From NCBI RefSeq assembly GCF_905187505.1, contig NZ_CAJJIC010000089.1, positions 1 through 10,034 on the forward strand: a DNA stretch of 10,034 nt, written 5' to 3'. This document shows positions 1 to 5,935 of the stretch, one piece after another. The notes beneath the pieces were generated by a model, which saw nothing but the letters and a program-made list of their open reading frames with translations, made no database searches and was not told the DNA's origin. Made by a program: the position numbers and the translations under genes. The number at the start of each line of letters is the position of its first letter. Positions within the stretch are counted from its first letter, which is position 1. The stretch is from an uncultured Mailhella sp. (GTDB lineage: Bacteria; Desulfobacterota; Desulfovibrionia; Desulfovibrionales; Desulfovibrionaceae).

Positions 1-206
1 AAGGGGAGCTGTCCGAGGCGCTCCTTCGCAGGCTCATGGCGCTGAAAAGGCTTGCGCCGGGCGATTTTCATGTCGTGCGGATGCAGCATGATCCCATGAT
101 CGCGGAACCGGGGTCCGTGACGCACGAAGCGCTCGTGGCGGCGCTTGAGCGGGAGGTGGCGCTGAAGAAGGAACGCGCGCCCGTGCGCATGGGCTTCATG
201 GGATAG
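1..206 (+). CDS. 3' end of an unrecognised protein-coding gene (partial)
   Basis: An open frame enters from the left edge (first whole codon at base 3) and ends at the TAG at 204-206, giving the last 67 residues of a protein. The visible part is mostly charged and leucine/alanine-rich, with a likely helix (SEALLRRLMALKRLAPGD), a short FHVVRMQHDP segment that could be a beta strand and turn, then a second amphipathic helix (HEALVAALEREVALKKE) and a short hydrophobic end, RMGFMG. No membrane segment, cysteine cluster or catalytic motif is visible. I do not recognise the family. Codon use (many GCG, CTT and CGC codons) matches the neighbouring genes, which supports real coding. The WYL regulator follows on the same strand 86 bases later. 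The two could be co-transcribed, but a weak promoter-like signal and a T8 run lie between them. Confidence 0.6.
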   Translation, partial: GELSEALLRRLMALKRLAPGDFHVVRMQHDPMIAEPGSVTHEALVAALEREVALKKERAPVRMGFMG

Positions 207-219
207 GCGTGGCCGTTTC

Positions 220-248
220 TTGCCCGGCATTCTTTTTTTTCTTATGGT
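220..248 (+). promoter_or_regulatory. possible weak sigma70 promoter for the WYL regulator
   Basis: TTGCCC (220-225) and TATGGT (243-248) are 17 bases apart. Each matches the consensus at 4 of 6 positions. Transcription would start near 255, about 38 bases before the chosen start codon. An inverted repeat, CGCTC-N6-GAGCG (255-270), sits right at the predicted start site. The match is modest and could be chance. Confidence 0.3.
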
Positions 249-292
249 TGGACACGCTCGGACAGGAGCGGACGACAACGACGGGGGAAGGC

Positions 293-1432
293 ATGGGCAG
301 CAAATGGAACCGGGACGTGACGCCTTCGGAAAGACTTCTGGCACTCTATTCCATGCTGCTTTTCAGCGGCAGGACGGTCAGCCTGACGGAGCTTGCCCGC
401 GAGCTTGACTGTTCCAAGCAGACGGTGCGGCGTCTCGTGGATCAGCTGGAAGCGTCGTCTTTCGGCAAACTTCTGCGCGGCATGCGCGGGCGCGAGGTCA
501 CGTATCATTTGGAGCGGCCCGCGACGCTGCCGAAGGTAAGCCTCGATCCCGAGGGATTGCAGCAGCTTGCTCTGTGCCGCGCCTTTTTGTGCCATCTTCT
601 GCCAAAGTCCATGCAGAAAACCATGGATGCCGCGCTTCTGCAGGCATCGGCACTTCTTCCGGAGGGCGAGACGCTGGGAGATGCCGAGTGCATGGGGCAG
701 GCGGCAGCGAGGGGTCCCATAGACTATTCTCCCTTTCAGCAGAGTCTGCGCACGCTCATGGACGCCATTCGGCAGGGCCGTGTGTGCGAGATCGGCTACC
801 GCGCGACCTCCGGCGAGCGGAAGCGGCATTTCTTTGCGCCGCAGAAGCTGCTTGCCTACCATGAATCGCTGTACGCGCACGGATGGATGGTGGCGGAGGA
901 GGGCGGGGCGGAACCGCTTTTCGAGTCCCCCACGAATCTCGCCGTTCATCGCATGACGGGCGTGCGCATGACGCGCCGAAGGCTGGAGGGGTGTCTTGAG
1001 AAAGGGGACGACAGGCAGGACTGCTTCGGCCTCATGGTCGGCAGACCCTTCACCGTGCGCGTGCGCTTTGACGCCTCGGCGGCGGTCTACGTGTCCGAGC
1101 GCACGTGGAGCCGGGATCAGAAGCTGACAAGGCACCGGGACGGCGGCGTCACGCTGACCATGACGGCCAGAAGCGAGGCCGAAGTGGTGTCATGGGTGCT
1201 GAGCTTTGCGGACGCGGCGACGCTGCTTTCCCCGCGTCGTCTGCGCGGGCGCATTGCGGAGACGGCGAGGCGCTTGTGCGCCGTGTACGACGGGGAGGCA
1301 AGGAACGGGGAAGAGAAAAGACGGCGGAGAGGGCCTGACTCGGGCGCGCGGGAATGCGCCGCTCCGTGCGGAAGCGTCCGCTGCGCGGCCGGGCCTTCCG
1401 ACGGAGAGAAGCTCAGTAGAGCGGAACGTTGA
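293..1432 (+). CDS. WYL-domain helix-turn-helix transcriptional regulator
   Basis: A 379-residue DNA-binding regulator of the WYL family, which sense ligands or nucleic acid through a WYL (Sm-like) domain. Residues ~13-52 form a DeoR/HTH_11-like winged helix (SLTELARELDCSKQTVRRL). Residues ~150-230 are the WYL domain, and ~252-332 the WCX C-terminal domain (FTVRVRFDASAAVYV through the RIAETARRL helix). The usual W-Y-L tripeptide is degenerate, LYAHGWM around residues 193-199. I chose ATG 293, preceded by a G-rich GGGGGAAGG, over GTG 209, whose 28 extra residues (a phenylalanine run, then threonines) look like translated spacer. After residue ~335 there is a basic, arginine-rich tail of about 45 residues with three cysteines and no recognisable domain; its last 20 bases overlap the convergent gene. 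Regulated genes are unknown; autoregulation is possible. Family call is firm, target unknown. Confidence 0.88.
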   Translation: MGSKWNRDVTPSERLLALYSMLLFSGRTVSLTELARELDCSKQTVRRLVDQLEASSFGKLLRGMRGREVTYHLERPATLPKVSLDPEGLQQLALCRAFLCHLLPKSMQKTMDAALLQASALLPEGETLGDAECMGQAAARGPIDYSPFQQSLRTLMDAIRQGRVCEIGYRATSGERKRHFFAPQKLLAYHESLYAHGWMVAEEGGAEPLFESPTNLAVHRMTGVRMTRRRLEGCLEKGDDRQDCFGLMVGRPFTVRVRFDASAAVYVSERTWSRDQKLTRHRDGGVTLTMTARSEAEVVSWVLSFADAATLLSPRRLRGRIAETARRLCAVYDGEARNGEEKRRRRGPDSGARECAAPCGSVRCAAGPSDGEKLSRAER

Positions 1433-1883
1433 AGTGCATGAGCTCGGGCTTTTCCATGATCCAGAACACGAGCAGGCACATGATGAGAAGGGCGTATTCG
1501 CCCATGCTTCCGGTGCTGCACAGACGCAGGGAAAAACGCTTCTTCACGAAGGGCAGCATGGGCACGCCGTGCGTGGTGCACATGTCGAGCAGCACGTGAG
1601 TGAGCGCGCCGAAGCCGAATCCCCCCACGAGGGCGTCGGGCAGCGGGCCGAGCTGTCCCGTGAGCGACCATGCCCAGATGGCCAGCCACCAGCCGAACCA
1701 GTGCGAGGAGCGGCGGTGCACCTGATTGAATTTTTTCTGCTGGAAAAAGGCGCGTCTTGCGGCGTGCTGATCCAGCATGTCCGGGGCCACGGAGCCGAAC
1801 CAGGCGGCGGCCATGCCGGCAAGGGGAAGGCCCGCGGCAAAGGAGGCCATGAGAGCCATGGCCTGATGCGTGGTCCATTTCAT
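1413..1883 (-). CDS. YdjM/DUF457-type membrane-bound putative metal-dependent hydrolase
   Basis: A 156-residue integral membrane protein of the DUF457 (YdjM, LexA-regulated in E. coli) family, annotated by homology as metal-dependent hydrolases; no substrate is known. The family's His/Asp pattern is present: H6 in the first helix, GSVAPDMLDQH at 30-40 (the GS-x-x-PD motif), HRRSSHW at 56-62 and GALTHVLLDMCTTHG at 92-106, whose H96 and D100 are the expected metal ligands. About four hydrophobic segments are visible (~8-28, 63-77, 85-101, 128-142). The start ATG overlaps the yccF stop as ATGA, with GGAGAAGAA 9 bases upstream, so the two are translationally coupled. A longer open frame runs upstream to 2282 but is only the antisense-register shadow of yccF. 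No terminator is visible downstream. The 3' end overlaps the convergent WYL gene by 20 bases. Confidence 0.82.
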   Translation of the reverse strand: MKWTTHQAMALMASFAAGLPLAGMAAAWFGSVAPDMLDQHAARRAFFQQKKFNQVHRRSSHWFGWWLAIWAWSLTGQLGPLPDALVGGFGFGALTHVLLDMCTTHGVPMLPFVKKRFSLRLCSTGSMGEYALLIMCLLVFWIMEKPELMHFNVPLY

Positions 1884-2341
1884 GCGTCGTTTCTTCTCCT
1901 GTTCAAATCTTCGGCGGCGCGGCGTCGTCTTGCCTCGGCGGCCGTTTCGCAGGGCACCACGGTCTTGCCTATGGGAAAGAGCGCGAGCTCCGCAAGCTTG
2001 ATGTGCTGCCAGGCAAAGGGCAGTCCCACGATGGTGAGGGCGAGGGCGGCGGCCGCGGCCACGTGGCCGAGCGCTATCCAGAATCCTGCGAGAACGAACC
2101 ACACGGCGTTGCCCAGCATGCCGGGAAGCCCCGTGCCCAGATCCTTTTTGCCGTACAGCACCTCGCGGGAAACGGATTCGTAGCCGAAGGGCATGAAGGC
2201 AAAACCCGCCATGACGAAGCAGGCCCGGCCCCACGGCAGTCCCACGATGGAAAGACACGCCAGAATGCCGAAAAGAAGCCACAAAAGTGCCGTGAACCAG
2301 CCGCCGAAGATGATCCAGAGAATGTTTCCTATGACGCTCAT
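1880..2341 (-). CDS. yccF: YccF-family inner membrane protein
   Basis: A 153-residue membrane protein of the YccF (DUF307) family, close to the ~148 residues of the E. coli protein. Its biochemical role is not established. The two-fold internal repeat typical of the family is clear: residues 5-54 (GNILWIIFGGW ... SIVGLPWGRA ... FMPFGYE) and 77-129 (GNAVWFVLAGF ... TIVGLPFAWQ ... LFPIGK). Each repeat has a tryptophan-rich hydrophobic stretch, an IVGLP turn and a PFG/PIG motif. The last 20 or so residues are arginine-rich and presumably cytoplasmic. The start at 2341 is preceded by GAGGAA at good spacing. The 49 residues of open frame upstream are poor in family features and were left out. First gene of an operon with the DUF457-type gene, overlapping it by four bases. 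A promoter-like pair lies about 65 bases upstream. Confidence 0.9.
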   Translation of the reverse strand: MSVIGNILWIIFGGWFTALLWLLFGILACLSIVGLPWGRACFVMAGFAFMPFGYESVSREVLYGKKDLGTGLPGMLGNAVWFVLAGFWIALGHVAAAAALALTIVGLPFAWQHIKLAELALFPIGKTVVPCETAAEARRRRAAEDLNRRRNDA

Positions 2342-2405
2342 GTGTTCCTCAACGTTTCCGATCCGCGACCGCGGAACGAATGCGCCCGAGCCGCGAGGAA
2401 GGAGT

Positions 2406-2434
2406 ATTTTACAGGACTTGACGAAATTGCGCAA
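2406..2434 (-). promoter_or_regulatory. possible sigma70 promoter for the yccF operon
   Basis: Reading the minus strand, TTGCGC (2434-2429) is followed after 17 bases by TAAAAT (2411-2406), a 5/6 match to the -10 box. The -35 matches only 3 of 6. The start of transcription would fall near 2399, leaving a leader of about 58 bases before the yccF ATG. This AT-richer patch stands out in an otherwise GC-rich spacer. Confidence 0.45.
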
Positions 2435-2599
2435 GAAAAAGAACGGGAAGGGCGGGTTCGGCGTCGGGAGGAGGCGGGCGCAGGGCATTCCGTCTGCCGG
2501 ACGACGCGCCCTGTCTTAAGCGAGAGGCTCGGTCAGCTTTCTTCGTGCCTGCTTTCCCGGTCCGGATCGGGCCGTCCTTCCGCGGGAGCCTGCCGCCGG

Positions 2600-2628
2600 T
2601 TGCAGAGCGGGACGCTATGGCGTATGCT
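2600..2628 (+). promoter_or_regulatory. possible weak sigma70 promoter for asnS-trmH
   Basis: TTGCAG (2600-2605) and TATGCT (2623-2628) are 17 bases apart. They match the consensus at 3 and 4 of 6 positions. The predicted start, near 2635, would leave a leader of about 35 bases. GGAG at 2657-2660, nine bases before the ATG, is a normal ribosome-binding site. The placement is sensible but the sequence match is weak. Confidence 0.33.
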
Positions 2629-2669
2629 GCCTGTCATTCTTTCAACATTCCTCTCTGGAGAGATTTCCT

Positions 2670-4055
2670 ATGCAGCGTACCAGCATAAGCGAAGCTCTGG
2701 CCTCCGCCGGGCCGCGCAGCGGCATCACCGTGTGCGGATGGGTGAGAACCCGCCGCGATTCCAAGGGATTTGCCTTTCTTGAGCTCAACGACGGCTCCTG
2801 TCTCAAGAATCTTCAGTGCATCATCGACGAGGGCACGCAGGCATGGAGCAGACTTGAAGGCGTGAACACGGGCGCGGCCGTCAGCGTTTCCGGCGATCTG
2901 GTGGAATCTCCGGGCAAGGGACAGAAGTGGGAGGTGCATGCCGACTCCATGCAGGTGTTCGGTCTGGCCGATCCCGCGACCTATCCCCTCCAGAAGAAGC
3001 GTCACTCCGACGAATTTCTGCGCACCATCGCGCATCTTCGCCCCCGCACCAACAAGTACGGGGCGGCGTTCCGCATCCGGTCCGAGGCGGCGCTTGCCGT
3101 GCACGACTATTTCCGCGGTCTCGGCTTCTACTACGTTCATGCGCCCATTCTCACCGGTTCCGACTGCGAGGGGGCGGGCGAGATGTTCCGCGTGACCACG
3201 CTTCCCGTGGACGGCGGTCCGAAGCCCGAATCCGGCAACGTGTTTGAAAACGACTTCTTCGGCAAGCAGGCCAGCCTTACCGTGTCCGGTCAGCTCGAGG
3301 CCGAGGCTCTCGCCTGCGCCATGGGCCGCGTATACAACTTCGGTCCCACCTTCCGCGCCGAACATTCCTACACGCCGCGTCATGCCGCCGAGTTCTGGAT
3401 GGTGGAACCCGAAGCCGCCTTCAACGACATATGGGACAACATGGAGCTTGCCGAAGGACTCATCCGCCATGTGGTGCGCCACACCGTGGAAACGTGCGCC
3501 GACGACGTGGCCCTGTTCGACAAGTTCGTCGCGCCCGGTCTTCTGGACGGCCTGCGCGACATGATCGAAAAGAAGTACGCCCGCATTTCCTACCGCGACG
3601 CCGTGAAGCTTCTTCAGGAGAGCGGGAAGAAGTTTGAATATCCCGTGTCCTTCGGCACCGATCTTCAGACCGAGCACGAGCGCTTCCTCGCCGAGGAATA
3701 TTTCCGCTCGCCCGTGACGGTGTACGACTATCCCAAGGACATCAAGGCGTTCTACATGCGCATGAACGACGACAACGAAACCGTGGCCGCCATGGATCTG
3801 CTCGTGCCCCGCATAGGCGAGCTCATAGGCGGCAGCCAGCGCGAGGAGCGGCTCGACCGCCTTGTCGCGCGCATCGACGAGCTGGGCCAGAAGCCCGAGG
3901 ATTACTGGTGGTATCTTGATCTGCGCCGTTTCGGCAGCGTGCCTCATTCCGGTTTCGGCATGGGGTTTGAGCGCATGATCATGCTGCTGACCGGCATTGC
4001 CAACATACGCGACGTGCTGCCGTTCCCCCGCACCACGGGATCTCTGGAGTTCTGA
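2670..4055 (+). CDS. asnS: asparaginyl-tRNA synthetase
   Basis: Class IIb aminoacyl-tRNA synthetase that activates asparagine with ATP and charges tRNA(Asn) in the cytoplasm. At 461 residues it is close to the E. coli enzyme (466). Residues ~18-110 are the N-terminal OB-fold anticodon-binding domain (ITVCGWVRTRRDSKGFAF, then LNDGS). The catalytic domain follows, with class II motif 2 around residue 228 (FRAEHS, then the RHAAEFWMVEPE segment) and motif 3 around residue 428 (GFGMGFERM). The C-terminus, FPRTTGSLEF, is the family-typical ending. An asparagine-specific enzyme rather than AspRS is indicated by the overall length, the compact N-terminal domain and the FxMVEPE/FPRT signature. Its presence implies direct Asn-tRNA charging, though an indirect GatCAB route elsewhere is not excluded. 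The stop overlaps the trmH start as TGATG, so the two are very probably one operon. Confidence 0.96.
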   Translation: MQRTSISEALASAGPRSGITVCGWVRTRRDSKGFAFLELNDGSCLKNLQCIIDEGTQAWSRLEGVNTGAAVSVSGDLVESPGKGQKWEVHADSMQVFGLADPATYPLQKKRHSDEFLRTIAHLRPRTNKYGAAFRIRSEAALAVHDYFRGLGFYYVHAPILTGSDCEGAGEMFRVTTLPVDGGPKPESGNVFENDFFGKQASLTVSGQLEAEALACAMGRVYNFGPTFRAEHSYTPRHAAEFWMVEPEAAFNDIWDNMELAEGLIRHVVRHTVETCADDVALFDKFVAPGLLDGLRDMIEKKYARISYRDAVKLLQESGKKFEYPVSFGTDLQTEHERFLAEEYFRSPVTVYDYPKDIKAFYMRMNDDNETVAAMDLLVPRIGELIGGSQREERLDRLVARIDELGQKPEDYWWYLDLRRFGSVPHSGFGMGFERMIMLLTGIANIRDVLPFPRTTGSLEF

Positions 4056-4645
4056 TGAGAGTCATGACCGAACGCCGCAGGGCGAAGATTGAAAAGGTGC
4101 TTTCGCAGCGCCAGAAGGGACTCACCCTTGTCATGGACAACGTGTGGGACCCCCACAACGTGTCGGCCATCTACCGCAGCTGCGATGCCTTCGGCGTGCC
4201 GGAAGTGCACCTTTACTACACGCAGTGCGCGTTTCCGCAGCTCAGCCGCAAGACTTCGGCCTCGGCCTTCAAATGGGTGAACACCATCCGTCATTCCAGC
4301 AAGGAAGAGCTCATGGAGGCCCTGCGCGCCCAGAACATGCAGGTGCTCGCCACAAGCTGTTCGCCCGCCTCCCGCCCCCTTGCCGACTACGACTTCACAA
4401 AGCCCACGGCCATCATCATGGGCAACGAGCATTCCGGCGTGTCGCCGGAGCTCGTGCCGCTGGTGGACGGGGAGGTGTACATTCCCATGTACGGCATGGT
4501 GCAGAGCTTCAACGTGTCCGTGGCCTCGGCCCTCATGCTGGCCGAAGCCTCGCGGCAGCGCGCCGTGGCGGGCATGTACGACCGCAGGCTCTGGACCGAC
4601 GAGGAATATGAAACGCGCCTGAACGCCTGGCTTGAAAAGGCGTAG
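4055..4645 (+). CDS. trmH: TrmH-family tRNA/rRNA 2'-O-methyltransferase (SPOUT), probably TrmH
   Basis: A 196-residue SPOUT-fold methyltransferase that transfers a methyl group from S-adenosylmethionine to a ribose 2'-OH, probably G18 in the D-loop of tRNAs. The three SpoU motifs are intact: motif 1 NVSAIYRSCDAFG (35-47, with the catalytic-type R41), motif 2 IIMGNEHSGVS (120-130) and motif 3 IPMYGMVQSFNVSVASA (143-159), which form the cofactor-binding knot. The N-terminal RRRAKIEKVLSQRQ helix and short C-terminal helix (TDEEYETRL) match TrmH better than the larger TrmB/RlmB-type relatives, which carry an extra N-terminal substrate domain. ATG 4055 has GGAG (4046-4049) five bases upstream; ATG 4064 is an alternative. 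The coding sequence overlaps the asnS stop by one base. Two hairpins follow, the second an intrinsic terminator. Exact substrate nucleotide is inferred. Confidence 0.88.
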   Translation: MRVMTERRRAKIEKVLSQRQKGLTLVMDNVWDPHNVSAIYRSCDAFGVPEVHLYYTQCAFPQLSRKTSASAFKWVNTIRHSSKEELMEALRAQNMQVLATSCSPASRPLADYDFTKPTAIIMGNEHSGVSPELVPLVDGEVYIPMYGMVQSFNVSVASALMLAEASRQRAVAGMYDRRLWTDEEYETRLNAWLEKA

Positions 4646-4653
4646 CGTCCGCC

Positions 4654-4679
4654 GCCGGAAGGCGAAGGCCTTTTCCGGC
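4654..4679 (+). other. bulged hairpin between trmH and its terminator
   Basis: GCCGGAAGGC pairs with GCCTT-TT-CCGGC across a GAAG loop, with a two-base bulge. There is no T tract behind it, so it is not itself a terminator. It lies 11 bases ahead of the terminator and could protect or stabilise the transcript end. Confidence 0.5.
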
Positions 4680-4689
4680 ACGGCGTGCG

Positions 4690-4723
4690 GGCCCGCTTCC
4701 GTTTCGGAACGCGGGCCTTTTTT
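4690..4723 (+). terminator. intrinsic terminator of asnS-trmH
   Basis: GGCCCGCTTCCG (4690-4701) pairs with CGGAA-C-GCGGGCC (4705-4717). That gives a 12-bp stem with one bulged C and a TTT loop, followed directly by six T residues (4718-4723). Confidence 0.88.
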
Positions 4724-4766
4724 GTGCTTCCGCGCACTTTTCCGCGTCATTCCCTCCCGCAGCCCA

Positions 4767-4795
4767 TTGCCAATGGAGCGCCCCCGGGATAGAAT
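4767..4795 (+). promoter_or_regulatory. sigma70-type promoter of the CoA-binding/YkgJ gene
   Basis: TTGCCA (4767-4772, 5/6) and TAGAAT (4790-4795, 5/6) are 17 bases apart, the best promoter match in the window. It sits downstream of the trmH terminator. Predicted initiation near 4802 leaves a ~33-base leader containing GGAG (4825-4828), correctly placed for ATG 4835. Confidence 0.68.
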
Positions 4796-4834
4796 GCGTA
4801 TGTTTTGTGACGAATGCCTTTCAGCGGAGAGTTC

Positions 4835-5719
4835 ATGCTGTTCGACGACATGCGGTCCCTTCTGGCGCGGGCCGAAAACATCGCCATCATAGGAGCCAAG
4901 GACAAGCCCGGTTCGCCCGTGGATCATGTGGGGCGCTACCTGCTCAATGCCGGCTACAACGTTCAGCCCGTGCATCCCGTCCGCCGTCAGGCCTGGGGCA
5001 TTCCCACCGTGCGCAGCATCACGGATCTCCCCTCCATAGGTTTTGCGCCGGACATCATCTGTCTGTTCCGCGCGCCCGCGTACTGCGAGGCGCACGCCCG
5101 CGAAACGCTCGCGCTTCCGCGTCTGCCCATGATCTTCTGGATGCAGGAGGGCATACGTTCTCCCGAGGCGGGCAGGCTCATGGCCGAAGCGGGCGTCAAG
5201 GTGGTGGAGGACCGCTGTCTTGAGACCGTGCACGCCGCGCTTTTCGACGATGTCACCGAAACGTTTTCCTGCACGCGCTGCGGCAAGTGCTGCGAGGGCC
5301 GCGGCGGCATCGTGGTGGGGCCGCGGGATCTGCCGCGTCTCTGCGCGCATTTTCATCTTCCGGCCGACGAGTTTCTTGCCCTCTATACCGAGAACATGGG
5401 CGGCAAGCCCGTGCTCAAATGCGGTGAGGACGGCTTCTGCATGTTCTTCCGCGCCGGAAAGGGCTGCGGAATCCATCCCGCGCGTCCCGCCGTGTGCCGC
5501 GCCTGGCCGTTCTTCCGCGGCAATCTGGTGGATGCGGTGAGCTTCGACATGGCCCGTGAGGACTGCCCCGGCATACGGCGCGAGGCCTCGCACGAAGCCT
5601 TTGCCCGCGAGGGCTTCCGATATTTGAACGACTATCATCTGCGGGCCCGGGACGTTCTGCGCGAGGGCCGCGCCCTCATTGTGGACGAGAGCGAACTGCC
5701 GTCCGGGGCGAAGGACTGA
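4835..5719 (+). CDS. CoA-binding (Rossmann) domain fused to a YkgJ-type CxxCxxCC cysteine-cluster domain
   Basis: A 294-residue two-domain protein. Residues ~14-137 are a CoA_binding_2 (YccU-like) Rossmann domain: IAIIGAKDKPGSPVDHVGRYLL at the nucleotide loop, FWMQEGIRS and the closing VVEDRCLETVHA, all family-typical. Residues ~144-270 are a YkgJ/UPF0153 metal-chelating domain, with the diagnostic CTRCGKCC (C146, C149, C152, C153), further cysteines C196, C202, C211 and C244, and the HPARPAVCRAWPF block carrying C221. Such clusters bind zinc or iron; no enzymatic activity is established. I prefer ATG 4835, with GGAG five bases upstream, over ATG 4814, which has no ribosome-binding site. The gene has its own promoter, follows the asnS-trmH terminator, and no terminator separates it from adk. 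Domain calls are firm; the joint function, perhaps acyl-CoA- or metal-responsive, is unknown. Confidence 0.87.
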   Translation: MLFDDMRSLLARAENIAIIGAKDKPGSPVDHVGRYLLNAGYNVQPVHPVRRQAWGIPTVRSITDLPSIGFAPDIICLFRAPAYCEAHARETLALPRLPMIFWMQEGIRSPEAGRLMAEAGVKVVEDRCLETVHAALFDDVTETFSCTRCGKCCEGRGGIVVGPRDLPRLCAHFHLPADEFLALYTENMGGKPVLKCGEDGFCMFFRAGKGCGIHPARPAVCRAWPFFRGNLVDAVSFDMAREDCPGIRREASHEAFAREGFRYLNDYHLRARDVLREGRALIVDESELPSGAKD

Positions 5720-5935
5720 CATTTTCCTTCCCGGTTCCGGGAAGGGGCCGCCCAAGCGCGGCATGGAAGGGGTGGCCGCGGCGTCTTTTCGGACGCGGCG
5801 GACGGAGGTTGTTAACCCGGGGGAGGTCGCCCGTGCGACGGCTTCGCTCAGCATGAACGCAGCGAGCGTTCACGAGGAAGTCCGAGGGACGCAAGGTCCG
5901 CGGACGTTCACGCGCGCAAGCGCCAGAGGATTCTG
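5720..5935 (+). other. structured spacer / probable adk leader
   Basis: This 216-base spacer is unusually rich in self-complementary segments. There is a 5' hairpin CCTTCCCG-gttc-CGGGAAGG (5726-5745). A second pairs CCGC-g-GCGTC with GACGC-g-GCGG (5776-5801, one mismatch). A third is TGAACGC-agcga-GCGTTCA (5854-5872). Then come four alternating GTCC/GGAC arms (5880-5883, 5887-5890, 5896-5899, 5902-5905). CGTTCACG occurs twice (5867-5874, 5905-5912), and both copies can pair with TGAACG at 5854. None of these has a T tract, so none is an intrinsic terminator, and I see no good promoter. AGAGGA (5925-5930) is the adk ribosome-binding site. It may be a folded leader or a processed spacer of the transcript from 4802. 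Confidence 0.5.

Larger units (their letters stand above)
2342..2669. other. divergent intergenic region between yccF and asnS
   Basis: A 328-base gap between two divergently transcribed units. The left part holds the yccF leader and its candidate promoter. The right part holds a candidate asnS promoter and the asnS ribosome-binding site. The open frames crossing it have arginine/proline-rich, spacer-like translations and no ribosome-binding site, so I see no gene here. No strong hairpin with a T tract is present. Confidence 0.7.

Noticed and set aside
212..240. GCCG/CGGC plus a T8 run as a terminator of the first gene
   Set aside because: The stem is only 4 bp with a 9-base loop, too weak to call, and it overlaps the candidate -35 region of the next gene.
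242..1135. A 297-residue open frame on the minus strand
   Set aside because: Antisense shadow of the WYL regulator, with a basic His/Arg-rich composition and no recognisable fold.
2634..3947. A 437-residue open frame on the minus strand
   Set aside because: Antisense shadow of asnS, which has all class II synthetase motifs on the plus strand.
5726..5745. CCTTCCCG/CGGGAAGG hairpin as a terminator of the fusion gene
   Set aside because: There is no T tract on the 3' side in either direction, so it does not qualify as an intrinsic terminator.
3944..5854. A 636-residue open frame on the minus strand
   Set aside because: It is the antisense of asnS end, trmH and the CoA-binding/YkgJ gene. Its translation is rich in His, Arg, Gly and Ala as expected for a GC-rich shadow, with no domain and no ribosome-binding site.
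5873..5900. GAGGAAGTCCGAGG resembles the conserved 5' region of bacterial RNase P RNA
   Set aside because: Only this short stretch matches. The spacer is too short for RNase P RNA, and the other conserved blocks and the 3' P4 partner are absent.
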